Below are positions 26,525 through 35,336 of a DNA stretch of 64,000 nucleotides, in pieces. The stretch comes from Methanobacterium_D sp040373355 (GTDB lineage Archaea; Methanobacteriota; Methanobacteria; Methanobacteriales; Methanobacteriaceae): the NCBI RefSeq assembly GCF_047495555.1, contig NZ_CP166866.1, forward strand, positions 620,001-684,000, in the 5' to 3' direction. Both the position numbers and the translations under genes were made by a program. Each line of letters begins with the position of its first letter. Position 1 is the first letter of the stretch. Below the pieces are notes generated by a model that saw only the letters and a program-made list of their open reading frames with translations, was not told the origin of the DNA and searched no databases.

Positions 26525-28072
26525 TTATTTTGCAAACCTTTCTATAAACTTAACTACTTTTAATAGCACTTTAGATAACGGACCTAATTTTGCGGCATAT
26601 TTTCTAAGTATCCTCACATCATCTTTACTAAATCCTCCAATAAATGTGAGGGTAATTGTATACACAATTGGAGCTATAATTGCAGCTATTATTAGTCCAA
26701 GAATAGTTTTTGGTATTATAAGTATTATTAATCCCATTATAACTGATGATGCGCCAATCTTTGCAAAATCTAAATACGGTGGTTTAATTTCCGTTATTTT
26801 AAATGTTTTCCATACAATTGCAATCATTATAATAAAAGCGGCTATTGTTGTAGCGACAGCAGCACCTATAAGTCCATAATATTGGACCATGAAATAATTT
26901 AGAGCAATATTTATAGCGGTTCCTATAAGCAAAATAAACATGGGGAGTCGGGGATGTCCGATTCCTTGAGTTATGCTTGATGAAACCATGAATAGGGTGT
27001 AAAATGCCATTCCAACAACAAGAATACTTAATGCATTTGCACCAAAGACGTAATCATATGTAAATAATAGTCCTAAAATTGGTTCAGCAAATATAGAAAC
27101 CCCTACACAAATTGGTAAAACAGTTAAAATAACATAGCGATAAGATTGATTGACATAGGTTTCAAGTAGCTTTTTATCATTTAAACTGGCAGCTTCAGAT
27201 GCTGCAGGAAGTATTGCAGCTGCTACTGATAGAGAAATTATAAGGGGTAACCTTGCTATTGGATCTGCTACTCCATAGTATCCTGCATCTTTTTCGGTCA
27301 TGTATCTACCTATCATAAACGTACTTACGTCATAAATGGCCAGTTCAGATAATCCCGTAATTGCAACAGGTATTGAAAACGTTAAAATTATTTTAGCAAG
27401 CCCTAGCTCTTCCTTAAAACTTAATTTTTTATCTGGATCAGGTGTTGGAAAATATTTCCATAGATATTTTCTATATATTAAAACTGCAGTTAATGCAGAC
27501 GCTGCAAATCCGAGCCCAGTACCTAAAACTGCTCCTGCAGCATAGAAACCTATCGATACAAGTACAACTGCAAATATAATTGTGAAAATCTGTTCCGCTG
27601 CTCTTGTAGCTACTATAAATTCCATTCTGTATAAACCTTGGAATGAACCTCTAAAAGCACCAACAATGACGCTGAAAGGAGTTATAAGTGCAACAGCTTT
27701 AAGTGGATAGGCTACGGCAGGTTTATTGAACCAGTTAAGGGCTATCCAGTCAGAGGAGAAGAACATTACAAGGGAAAAGAAAATACCTAAGATTGCCATG
27801 ATTTTGAGTGATGTAAAAATAACCTGTCTTGCCATCTCATCTTCGCCAACAGCTTTATATTGGGCTACGAATTTGGCTACAGCAGGAGGAATTCCTGCCG
27901 CTGAAAGAATTTGAAAGATGCCCTGAAAAGGTAATGTCAATACAACAAGACCGTATCCCTCTGGTCCGAGCAATCTACTCATTAAAAACCGATAAATCAG
28001 CCCACCTATTCTGAAGAATATGTAGCTGACCATTATGAGAAAACTTCCCTTAAGTATCTTTGAACTTGCCAT
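26525..28072 (-). CDS. Oligosaccharide/lipid flippase (SpoVB/MurJ-like MOP family)
   Basis: Integral membrane protein of 515 residues with about 14 transmembrane helices, typical of the MOP flippase superfamily. It has the family start FLIMVSYIFFRIGGLIYRFLMSRLLGPEGYGLV (seen in part as RLLGPEGYGLV), AAGIPPAVAKFVAQYKAVG, and FRGSFQGLYRME. In this lineage such proteins could move lipid-linked pseudomurein or S-glycan precursors across the membrane; the substrate is not determined. GGTGA precedes the ATG. It is the first gene of the minus-strand cluster ending in hisB. Confidence 0.88.
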   Translation of the reverse strand: MASSKILKGSFLIMVSYIFFRIGGLIYRFLMSRLLGPEGYGLVVLTLPFQGIFQILSAAGIPPAVAKFVAQYKAVGEDEMARQVIFTSLKIMAILGIFFSLVMFFSSDWIALNWFNKPAVAYPLKAVALITPFSVIVGAFRGSFQGLYRMEFIVATRAAEQIFTIIFAVVLVSIGFYAAGAVLGTGLGFAASALTAVLIYRKYLWKYFPTPDPDKKLSFKEELGLAKIILTFSIPVAITGLSELAIYDVSTFMIGRYMTEKDAGYYGVADPIARLPLIISLSVAAAILPAASEAASLNDKKLLETYVNQSYRYVILTVLPICVGVSIFAEPILGLLFTYDYVFGANALSILVVGMAFYTLFMVSSSITQGIGHPRLPMFILLIGTAINIALNYFMVQYYGLIGAAVATTIAAFIIMIAIVWKTFKITEIKPPYLDFAKIGASSVIMGLIILIIPKTILGLIIAAIIAPIVYTITLTFIGGFSKDDVRILRKYAAKLGPLSKVLLKVVKFIERFAK

Positions 28073-28227
28073 GAATTCACCAAAAATAATTACACTGAAA
28101 ATTAGAATTATAATTCAATACCTATTGATTAGTGTTCTATTATAAATGTCTTACTCAAATTAAAAATTAATTGTCGAGCATAAAGTCTAGGTTTTTCAAT
28201 TTATAGATAGATTATAAAATAATAAAA

Positions 28228-28815
28228 TTATTTTTGACTATATGTCTCTAAAAACTCAGCAAATTTATTTATAGTTCTTTTGAGGGTTTTAAATCCTTCT
28301 TCATCAGCTTTAACGCCATCAAGGCTATCTTTAGACCAGAATGTGGCCCCTAAATTTGCACCCCATGCGCCTCCGCTAACAGGTATGGCTCCTGTAAGGA
28401 CATAATAAGTAATTATCTGTTGAATAACAAGCTCCTGGCCACCCATTCTGTCACCCCCGACTGCAATGGCCATACCTACTTTATTCTTTAAAAAATTAAT
28501 ATCTGCAGCACCTAAAGCGCGTGTTCTATCTAAAATAGCTTTTAATTGTGCACTCATCCCACCATTATAGCTTGGAGAAGCCATTATAATTCCATTACAA
28601 TCTTTTATTAAGCTGTAAACTTCATACATATCATCTTTTTTAATGCACTCGTGCTGTTTTATACAATAATCACAGTGCATGCAAGCAGCTATATCTTTAC
28701 CTTTAATACTGAAAAAAGCTGTTTCAAAACCTTTCTTTTCTAACATTTTTAATGCTTCTTTGGTAACATAATCAGTAGCCTGTTGTCTTGGACTTCCACA
28801 TATTCCAACAATCAT
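28228..28815 (-). CDS. Iron-sulfur flavoprotein (NADPH-dependent FMN reductase fold)
   Basis: The 195-residue protein has a flavodoxin-like fold: GICGSPRQQATD (residues 4-15, FMN phosphate loop) and ASPSYNGGMSAQLKAILDRT. It carries the compact cysteine motif of methanogen iron-sulfur flavoproteins, Cys45-x2-Cys48-x2-Cys51-x5-Cys57, which binds a [4Fe-4S] cluster. Isf-type proteins transfer electrons from ferredoxin to small acceptors such as O2 or H2O2, so an oxidative-stress role is plausible. It is monocistronic. Confidence 0.9.
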   Translation of the reverse strand: MIVGICGSPRQQATDYVTKEALKMLEKKGFETAFFSIKGKDIAACMHCDYCIKQHECIKKDDMYEVYSLIKDCNGIIMASPSYNGGMSAQLKAILDRTRALGAADINFLKNKVGMAIAVGGDRMGGQELVIQQIITYYVLTGAIPVSGGAWGANLGATFWSKDSLDGVKADEEGFKTLKRTINKFAEFLETYSQK

Positions 28816-28976
28816 AATAACCCTCTCACGTATTATGGTATATTATGGTTATTTAAAATAAATAAAACTTGCTAATGAATTATTAAGAACTAGATTTTTT
28901 TAATTTAAAATAAGAAGATTAATTAAATAAAAATAAAATAAGCAGAGATTTATTCTGCTTTTAGATATATTTACAC

Positions 28977-30197
28977 TTAAATTGACTCGTCTTCGTCAAG
29001 TGCAAGTCTCATTGTGTCAGGATCTTGAGGCATGTGACTTAAGAAGTCTTCAGCTGCGCGCCTTACATCTCTTGAACCAATGATGTATCTTCCAACAACG
29101 ATGATATCTGCACCGTTTGTAAGGGCCATGTTAACTCTATCAGGTGTAATCCCGCCTGCAACTGCAACGCGTCTTCCAGCTCCGAGGATTTCTTTAATCT
29201 GGTTAATGTTGCCCCATTCAGTAACTTCTCCTAATTCTTCTCCACGTTCAGCAGCCATTGTTTCTAAGTCAACGTTTCTGTGTAATAATACAATGTCTGG
29301 TTTGTATCTGAGAGCCTGTAGCTTTTCGACAAAGTTATCTACGTTCATCATATCTAAGATGGAGTAGATCCCCTGTTTAATTGCTTCATGTATTGCCTTT
29401 TCAATAGATTCAACTGTTCCAAGTCCAGAAATCGCAATAGCGTCTGCAGTTTCATCTGCGGCCATTTTAACTTCTATTCTTCCAACATCAAGTGTCTTAA
29501 GGTCTGCAATAATGAATGCGTCTCTTCTAAGTTCTCTGATTTTACCTACGATACCCACACCGAATTTTTTAACCAGTGGTGTTCCAGCTTCAAGTAATAT
29601 TCTCTCACGATCTGGAAGGCTCTTTATAATTCTTTCCATTTCGTCCATGTTGTCTAAATCAAGTGCAACCTGTAAGTATGGAGGGTTCCATAGTTTTACT
29701 ACTTTAAAGCCCATTATAGCATGTGCTCCTCTGTCTTTTTCAGCTAAAACTTTATCAGCTGATGGATATTCTTCCATTGCTCTTCTTATTGCCAATTTGG
29801 TTGCTCCATAATTGTATTGATAAATTTTACGGAAGTCTTGAGCTTCAGGGTGTATAAATACTGATGCAAGAATTACAATATCTTCTACTTTATCTTTTGG
29901 GATTAATCCTTCTTCTACAGCATCTGCAACTGCTCTACCTACTGCAGTTTGTGCTGGACCAAATATCTTGTTAGCATCTTCTAAACAACCTACTGTAACT
30001 TTAGGTATGATTAATGTTGCTGGTTTGGTCATTAAATTTGGTCTAATGACTGAAAGCAAAGGTGTGTGTCCTATGGAAAGTTGTGTTAAACTATTAACAA
30101 ATGCATTCCCTGCAGGGCCATTTTTATCTCCTATTACTAAATCAACGTGAGCTATTTCATTTCCGCTTCCTATTAAAGCTTCTCCTATGAGATACAT
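28977..30197 (-). CDS. fae-hps: Bifunctional Fae/Hps fusion
   Basis: Fusion of formaldehyde-activating enzyme (residues 1-165) and 3-hexulose-6-phosphate synthase (about 166-406). The Fae part shows GEALIGSGNEIAHVDLVIGDK (in part: GEALIGSGNEIAHVDL), GHTPLLSVIRPNL, and FIHPEAQDF. The Hps part shows LQVALDLDNMDEMERI, the OMP-decarboxylase-like DLKTLDVG, and AVAGGITPDRV. In archaea the Hps half, with a phosphohexulose isomerase, supplies pentose phosphates; the released formaldehyde is captured by Fae on H4MPT. GGAGG lies 8-9 nt before the ATG. It is single, with trpB2 upstream on the same strand but 138 bp away. Confidence 0.96.
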   Translation of the reverse strand: MYLIGEALIGSGNEIAHVDLVIGDKNGPAGNAFVNSLTQLSIGHTPLLSVIRPNLMTKPATLIIPKVTVGCLEDANKIFGPAQTAVGRAVADAVEEGLIPKDKVEDIVILASVFIHPEAQDFRKIYQYNYGATKLAIRRAMEEYPSADKVLAEKDRGAHAIMGFKVVKLWNPPYLQVALDLDNMDEMERIIKSLPDRERILLEAGTPLVKKFGVGIVGKIRELRRDAFIIADLKTLDVGRIEVKMAADETADAIAISGLGTVESIEKAIHEAIKQGIYSILDMMNVDNFVEKLQALRYKPDIVLLHRNVDLETMAAERGEELGEVTEWGNINQIKEILGAGRRVAVAGGITPDRVNMALTNGADIIVVGRYIIGSRDVRRAAEDFLSHMPQDPDTMRLALDEDESI

Positions 30198-30335
30198 AAA
30201 GTTTATCCTCCATTATATAGTCTAAATTAATGTTTAAATTAAACAGTATAAATATAGTTTTGTATAGATTTTGAAGTTTTAAAAATTAAGTTCAATTGAA
30301 TAAAAATAAGAAATAAAAATAAAAAAGTAAGGAAT

Positions 30336-31631
30336 TTATTTTCCTTTAAGATTACCGTTTATATAGTCATCGTAACCTTTAAGGTCAAGCATTCCATGTC
30401 CAGAGAGGTTAATTATAATATTCTTCTCTTCTCCAGTCTTCTTACACTCTAATGCTTCATCCATTCCTATTTTTATGGCATGAGAACTTTCTGGAGCTGG
30501 AACTAACCCTTCACATTTAGCAAATGTTGTACCGCTTTTAAATATGTCTTCTTGATTAACAGAACGAGCTTCTACTATGCCTTCATGTACAAGTAATGAT
30601 ACTTGTGAGGACATTCCGTGGTAACGTAGGCCTCCCGCGTGCACTGACGGAGGCACGAATTCATGTCCAAGGGTGTACATCTTTAATAGTGGTGTTAGAC
30701 CTGCAGTATCTCCAAAATCGTATTTATATTCTCCCTGGGTAAGGGTTGGGCATGAGGAAGGTTCTGCTGCGATAAATTTACAGTCAATTTTTCCATCAAG
30801 TTGATCCTTTACAAATGGGAAAACAGCTCCTCCAAAGTTACTTCCACCACCAACACATCCAACAATGACATCAGGGTCTTCACCAACTTTTTCCATCTGT
30901 TTTTTAGTTTCAAGACCAATAACAGTTTGATGTAATAATACGTGATTTAGAACACTTCCAAGGGAATAGTAGGCTTTATCATCCAGTAATGCTTCTTCCA
31001 TTGCTTCAGATATTGCAATTCCAAGAGATCCGGGGTGGTTAGGGTCTTCAGCTAATATTTTTCTTCCAAATTCGGTTCTTTCACTTGGTGAAGGTATAAC
31101 TTCTCCATCATATATTTGCATTATTGTTTTTCTGTAAGGCTTTTGCTCAAATGAAACTTTAACCATGTAAACGGTACAATCAAGTCCCATCATGGAACAT
31201 GCAAGTGATAGAGCTGTACCCCACTGACCTGCACCTGTTTCTGTTGTAAGACGCTCAACACCGTCTTGTTTAGCATAATATGCTTGTGCTATAGCTGTGT
31301 TTAACTTGTGACTTCCGGTCGGTGAGTAATCTTCTCTTTTATAGTAGATATTTGCTGGTGTATCTAAGTAATCTTCAAGTCCTGTTGCTCTAAATAAAGG
31401 ACTTGGTCTTCCAATCATTTTATAAACTTTTCTTACTTCTTTAGGAATCTCAATCCATCTTTCAGTGGACATCTCCTGTTCTAAAACACCTTTAGAGAAT
31501 ATTTTTGGTAAATTTTCAATTTGTTTTCCTTCTTCTGTTTGATCTGGCATTGGTTGTTCCACTGGTAAGTCAGCAGCTATGTTATACCATTTTTTTGGAA
31601 TATCTTTTTCTGATAATGTAATTTTATACAT
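30336..31631 (-). CDS. trpB2: Tryptophan synthase beta chain, TrpB2 type
   Basis: PLP enzyme, 431 residues. The longer N-terminal region (SEKDIPKKWYNIAADLP) and RPSPLFRATGLED mark the TrpB2 subgroup. The PLP lysine is in TGSHKLNTAIAQ near residue 110, and the phosphate loop is VGCVGGGSNFGGAVFPF. TrpB2 condenses indole and serine, and it may work without TrpA. No trpA or other trp gene is adjacent. The upstream region carries TGTACA-like TRP boxes around a TATA element, suggesting control by the archaeal tryptophan repressor TrpY. Confidence 0.95.
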   Translation of the reverse strand: MYKITLSEKDIPKKWYNIAADLPVEQPMPDQTEEGKQIENLPKIFSKGVLEQEMSTERWIEIPKEVRKVYKMIGRPSPLFRATGLEDYLDTPANIYYKREDYSPTGSHKLNTAIAQAYYAKQDGVERLTTETGAGQWGTALSLACSMMGLDCTVYMVKVSFEQKPYRKTIMQIYDGEVIPSPSERTEFGRKILAEDPNHPGSLGIAISEAMEEALLDDKAYYSLGSVLNHVLLHQTVIGLETKKQMEKVGEDPDVIVGCVGGGSNFGGAVFPFVKDQLDGKIDCKFIAAEPSSCPTLTQGEYKYDFGDTAGLTPLLKMYTLGHEFVPPSVHAGGLRYHGMSSQVSLLVHEGIVEARSVNQEDIFKSGTTFAKCEGLVPAPESSHAIKIGMDEALECKKTGEEKNIIINLSGHGMLDLKGYDDYINGNLKGK

Positions 31632-31668
31632 GTAATCACCATTTCTATATAATATATAATGATTTCAT

Positions 31669-31704
31669 TGTACTATTTAAATCTTTGTCGTACATATTTG
31701 TACA
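31669..31704 (-). promoter_or_regulatory. Probable trpB2 promoter with TRP boxes
   Basis: Reading towards trpB2, there is a perfect TGTACA (31704-31699), a one-mismatch TGTACG (31694-31689) ten bases further on, and AGTACA (31674-31669). TTTAAATA (about 31682-31675) between them resembles a TATA box. TrpY of Methanothermobacter is known to bind TGTACA boxes. The arrangement around the TATA element would let a repressor block TBP. The boxes are seen directly; the regulator is inferred and is not encoded in this window. Confidence 0.6.
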
Positions 31705-31818
31705 TTAAATAAACTTACTTGTTAATTCTAAGCCTATATAGAAGAAAGTTATCCTATTATTAATTCATCTAAATTCTAATTGATGATTTTATAATACATT
31801 AAATTAAAATATAATAGC

Positions 31819-32853
31819 ATGAAAATTTTGGCAGTTGACGTTGGTTCTGGTACTCAAGACATCATGCTATATGATTCTGCAGATACAATTGAAAATTCAG
31901 TTAAATTAGTAATGCCTTCTCCAACCAGAATAATTGCAGATAGAATCCAAAGATGCAATGAAGATATTTTTATAAACGGGGAAACTATGGGTGGTGGAAG
32001 CATAAGCAAAATCATTAAAGAGCACATTAATAAAGGTTATAAAGTTATAATGACTCAAAACGCTGCAAGAACAGTCAGGGATGATCTAAATTATGTAAAA
32101 TCCATTGGAATTAAGATAGTTTCTGAAAATGATGAAAATAAATATGATAATCTTAAAAAAATTGAATTAAAAGACGTTGATTTAGAAGGAATAAAAGAAG
32201 CTTTATCTCCTTTTGATGTTGAGCTTAATTTTGATTGTCTTGGAATAGCAGTCCAAGATCATGGTTATATGGAAGGAATGGGAGACAGAAATTTCCGATT
32301 TATGAAAATAAAGGAAAATCTAAATAAACCAAGGTCTCCTGAGGAATTTGCTTATTTTCAAAATGCACCTGATTATTTTACACGTATTAATGCTGTTTTC
32401 AGGATGTTTGGGAGATATAAAACAGCAGTAATGGATTCAAAATTCGCATCAGTGTGTGGAGCAACCTGTGATCGTTATGTTAAGGATCTCTCCAAATTTA
32501 TAGTAATGGATATTGGAAATGGGCATACATTGGCTGCTTCTTTTAATGAAGGCAAAATTCAGGGCGTTTTTGAGCATCATACACGTAATTTAAATGGATC
32601 GAAGATTGAGTATCTTACAAAAAAACTTGCAGAAGGTACAATAACTCATGAAGAAGTCCATAATGATTATGGTCATGGAGCATGGGCACCTACACCAATA
32701 GGAGACTTTGAAGCAGTTATTGCTACTGGTCCTCGAAGAAAGATAATGGAAAAGACAGATTTAAATGTACATTATGCTGCACCTGCAGGTGATGTAATGA
32801 TGACTGGAACTGTAGGGCTTATTAAGGCAATTCAATCAATGGATGAGGTTTAA
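31819..32853 (+). CDS. DUF1786 family protein (ASKHA-like fold)
   Basis: The 344-residue protein begins KILAVDVGSGTQDIMLYD, a phosphate-1 loop of the actin/sugar-kinase ATPase type, and has a second one at FIVMDIGNGHTLAASF. VMPSPTRIIADRI and FASVCGATCDRYVKDLSK are further conserved parts. The family is DUF1786, sometimes labelled pyruvate formate-lyase activating enzyme-related; the true function is unknown. The gene overlaps or abuts the PHP gene that follows (start of the latter 2 bp after this stop), so the two are coupled. No Shine-Dalgarno is seen; the transcript may be leaderless. Confidence 0.8.
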   Translation: MKILAVDVGSGTQDIMLYDSADTIENSVKLVMPSPTRIIADRIQRCNEDIFINGETMGGGSISKIIKEHINKGYKVIMTQNAARTVRDDLNYVKSIGIKIVSENDENKYDNLKKIELKDVDLEGIKEALSPFDVELNFDCLGIAVQDHGYMEGMGDRNFRFMKIKENLNKPRSPEEFAYFQNAPDYFTRINAVFRMFGRYKTAVMDSKFASVCGATCDRYVKDLSKFIVMDIGNGHTLAASFNEGKIQGVFEHHTRNLNGSKIEYLTKKLAEGTITHEEVHNDYGHGAWAPTPIGDFEAVIATGPRRKIMEKTDLNVHYAAPAGDVMMTGTVGLIKAIQSMDEV

Positions 32854-32854
32854 A

Positions 32855-33502
32855 ATGATTATTGATCCCCATATTCATAGTACATACTCTAAAGATTCTA
32901 GAATGACTCCAGAGGAGATAATTAAGAGGTCCAGAAAGATTGGGCTTGATGCAGTTGCAATTGCTGATCATAATTCAATAGAAGGATCAAAAAAAGGAAT
33001 GAAAGAATTAAAAGGGGTAGATGATTTTGTATTAATCCCTGCAATTGAGGTAAGCACTCTTAAAGGCCATGTTGTTGCTTTAGGAGTAGAAGAAGAAATT
33101 AAATCTAACATGTCTCCAGAAGAGACAGTTGATAATGTAAGGGAGCAGGGAGGTATAGCGATAATTCCTCATCCTTTCGTGCGTTACAGAGAAGGACTAT
33201 GTGATTACGTAAAAGAATTAGATATAGATGCTATAGAGACCTTAAATTCAAGATATATATTTGGTTATTCCAATTGGCGTGCCAAAAAACTTGCAGAAGA
33301 AAAGAAAATACCTCAAATAGGTGCAAGTGATGCACATTTTTTAGGGGCAATTGGAAGCTGTATAACTGAAATTGACGCAGATTTTTCTGTTGATAGCATC
33401 TTAAAAGGTATTTTATCAGGCAAAACTCGCGTTTTTGGGGATAGGACTCCTCTTCCACTTATATTGAAAGAAGTAATTAATAAAAAAATAATGAAAAAGT
33501 AA
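32855..33502 (+). CDS. PHP-domain phosphoesterase
   Basis: The 215-residue protein consists of a PHP domain: DPHIHSTYSKDSRMTPEEI (HxH motif, residues 4-8), AIADHNSIEG, IPAIEVSTLKGHVVALG, IIPHPFVRYREG and GASDAHFLGAIG supply the usual metal-binding His/Asp/Glu residues. PHP proteins hydrolyse phosphoesters (histidinol phosphate, nucleotides, pAp); the substrate here is unknown. The ATG at 32855 uses GAGG in the end of the upstream gene as Shine-Dalgarno, which indicates translational coupling to the DUF1786 gene. Confidence 0.88.
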   Translation: MIIDPHIHSTYSKDSRMTPEEIIKRSRKIGLDAVAIADHNSIEGSKKGMKELKGVDDFVLIPAIEVSTLKGHVVALGVEEEIKSNMSPEETVDNVREQGGIAIIPHPFVRYREGLCDYVKELDIDAIETLNSRYIFGYSNWRAKKLAEEKKIPQIGASDAHFLGAIGSCITEIDADFSVDSILKGILSGKTRVFGDRTPLPLILKEVINKKIMKK

Positions 33503-33683
33503 CTAAATTTATTATAACATTTTAGAAGCTTTTAGATCATTATACGTACTCATATTAATATAGTAGACATTATTCAGACATTAAGACCTGTTTAATTAAA
33601 TATAATTATTTTTTTAATGAAATCAACAGTTATTTATTCTTTTAAATATATAATATTATAATGTAATAGGGGAGATGAATATC

Positions 33684-34127
33684 ATGACTAAAATATTATT
33701 ACCTACTGATGGTTCAAAACAAGCTGAAATAGCAGGAGAACATGCAATTGCAACAGCAGATATTAGTGGTTCTGATATAATTGTATTATATGTCGTAGAT
33801 ATAGGATATCTTGAAGCATTACCTCAGCAAGATTTAAGAAAAGATTTGGAAGAAAGATTAATGAAGGAAGGAAAAGATATAGTTGAGGAATTTAAACAAA
33901 AACTTGAAGATTCTAAATGTCATGGGCATTGTAAAAACGTTAGTCTTATAACCATGGTCAAAGAAGGAAAGCCTGCTGATGTAATATTGAAAACAATAGA
34001 TGAGGAAGGCGTTGATCAGGTTATAATCGGAAAATCGGGTAAACATGGTTTGGATAAATTGATACTTGGAAGCACAACAGATAGGGTTGTAAGGGGTTCA
34101 AAAGTTCCAGTAAATGTTATATCTTAA
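33684..34127 (+). CDS. Universal stress protein (UspA family)
   Basis: The 147-residue protein has the single-domain Usp fold: KILLPTDGSKQAEIAGEHAIA, then VLYVVD, and the ATP-binding segment IIGKSGKHGLDKLILGSTTDRVVRGSKVPV, whose GxxG...GST pattern fits the ATP-binding subgroup. The ATG at 33684 has GGGGAG 9 nt upstream. An earlier in-frame ATG at 33675 overlaps that region and is less likely. It is monocistronic. The precise stress response is unknown. Confidence 0.9.
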   Translation: MTKILLPTDGSKQAEIAGEHAIATADISGSDIIVLYVVDIGYLEALPQQDLRKDLEERLMKEGKDIVEEFKQKLEDSKCHGHCKNVSLITMVKEGKPADVILKTIDEEGVDQVIIGKSGKHGLDKLILGSTTDRVVRGSKVPVNVIS

Positions 34128-34220
34128 GATATTCACTTTAAATTTATTTTAAGTAATTATAATTTTTTTAAATATCAATTCATAGTTAAGCTTAAATTAT
34201 TCTAATTTCTACTAAAATCT

Positions 34221-35012
34221 ATGCTAGATTCAATTTCACAATTTATTCAGGATAATTTTCTTTACCTTCATCCAGGATATACACTGCTTAATACAATTGT
34301 ATTTGGAATTATACTTAGTATAATTGTTATAATAGTCATAAAGATGTTTAAATACATAAAAAAAGATCCTGAGGGCCTTTTAATTCCTGTGATTCCTTTT
34401 ATTTTCTTTGGATCCTCAGCAAGAGCACTTGTAGATAATGGAATTTATCCACTTGTTCTATGGCTCGTTACACCGGGAATATATGTCTTAACTGGTATTT
34501 TAACAATTTCTGCACTGTTTGGATCGATATATCTTCAAAAGAAGAAAGGTTTTGACTACAGATATGCAATGTTTGCCGCTGGGGCTGTTTTATGTATTCC
34601 AAATATTTTTTACATGAGCAGTATTAATTTAATTCCATTCTTAGAAGTTATAGGTGCATGGGCTGCAGTATCATCAATTTTTGTTATTATAAGGAATAAA
34701 TGGGATATTTTAAAGAATAAACTTAATTTATGTGCTCTTTTAGCCCATTTATTTGATGCATCATCAACATTTATTGCAGTAGATTTTTATGGATACGGGG
34801 AGCAACATGTTCTTCCAAATGCACTTACTGGACTTGCTGGAACAGCGTTTGTAATGTTTCCCTTAAAAATAGCAGTTATTTTAGGTGCACTTTATGTAAT
34901 AGATGAATATATTGAAGATGATATAATAAAAAACATGTTAAAACTTGCAATATTTATATTAGGACTTGCTCCTGGCCTAAGGAATTTCTTAAGCCTTATT
35001 ATGGGCGCGTGA
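34221..35012 (+). CDS. DUF63 family membrane protein
   Basis: Integral membrane protein of 263 residues with about seven transmembrane helices. It has the archaeal DUF63 signature segments LHPGYTLLNTIVFGIIL, IPFIFFGSSARALVDNG, LLAHLFDASSTFIAVDFYGYGEQHVLPN and the C-terminal LGLAPGLRNFLSLIMGA. The function is unknown. No Shine-Dalgarno precedes the ATG, and a TATA-like CTTAAATTAT lies about 28 nt upstream, which fits a leaderless transcript. Confidence 0.88.
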   Translation: MLDSISQFIQDNFLYLHPGYTLLNTIVFGIILSIIVIIVIKMFKYIKKDPEGLLIPVIPFIFFGSSARALVDNGIYPLVLWLVTPGIYVLTGILTISALFGSIYLQKKKGFDYRYAMFAAGAVLCIPNIFYMSSINLIPFLEVIGAWAAVSSIFVIIRNKWDILKNKLNLCALLAHLFDASSTFIAVDFYGYGEQHVLPNALTGLAGTAFVMFPLKIAVILGALYVIDEYIEDDIIKNMLKLAIFILGLAPGLRNFLSLIMGA

Positions 35013-35336
35013 TTTAAAATTATTATTTAAATCGAAAAGAATGGAATATAATGTATGAATTAAACTAATGGCGGCAAATGGAGATATGATTTGTTCATAC
35101 GCCCTTAATACTATTTCATGTTTATTTACATAATCCCCATTAGAAAGTACTGTCTATATGAAAATGTTTTTTCTGAAATTGCAAGTCAATTCTATTTATT
35201 TTACTTAATGTAGTTCATTATATTCTATTTCTTTAACTTAGGGATCAGTTTTATATCTTTTATTGCTAAAATTATCTTGTATGTAATTATAGAATAATCA
35301 ATAATTACACATTGCCAAACCAAAGGAGAATTATTT
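35013..35336 (+). promoter_or_regulatory. leuA upstream region with an inverted repeat
   Basis: TGTAATTAT (35282-35290) and ATAATTACA (35301-35309) form a perfect 9-bp inverted repeat with a 10-nt spacer, ending 27 bp before the leuA ATG. TTTTATAT near 35250 is a candidate TATA box, which would place the repeat at or just after the transcription start. It could be an operator or a leader hairpin. A 22-codon ATG ORF at 35069-35137 has no Shine-Dalgarno and no excess of Leu codons, so it is not called. Confidence 0.45.

Noticed and set aside
35069..35137. 22-codon ORF upstream of leuA as a leader peptide
   Set aside because: No Shine-Dalgarno, only two Leu codons, and no attenuator-like hairpins after it.
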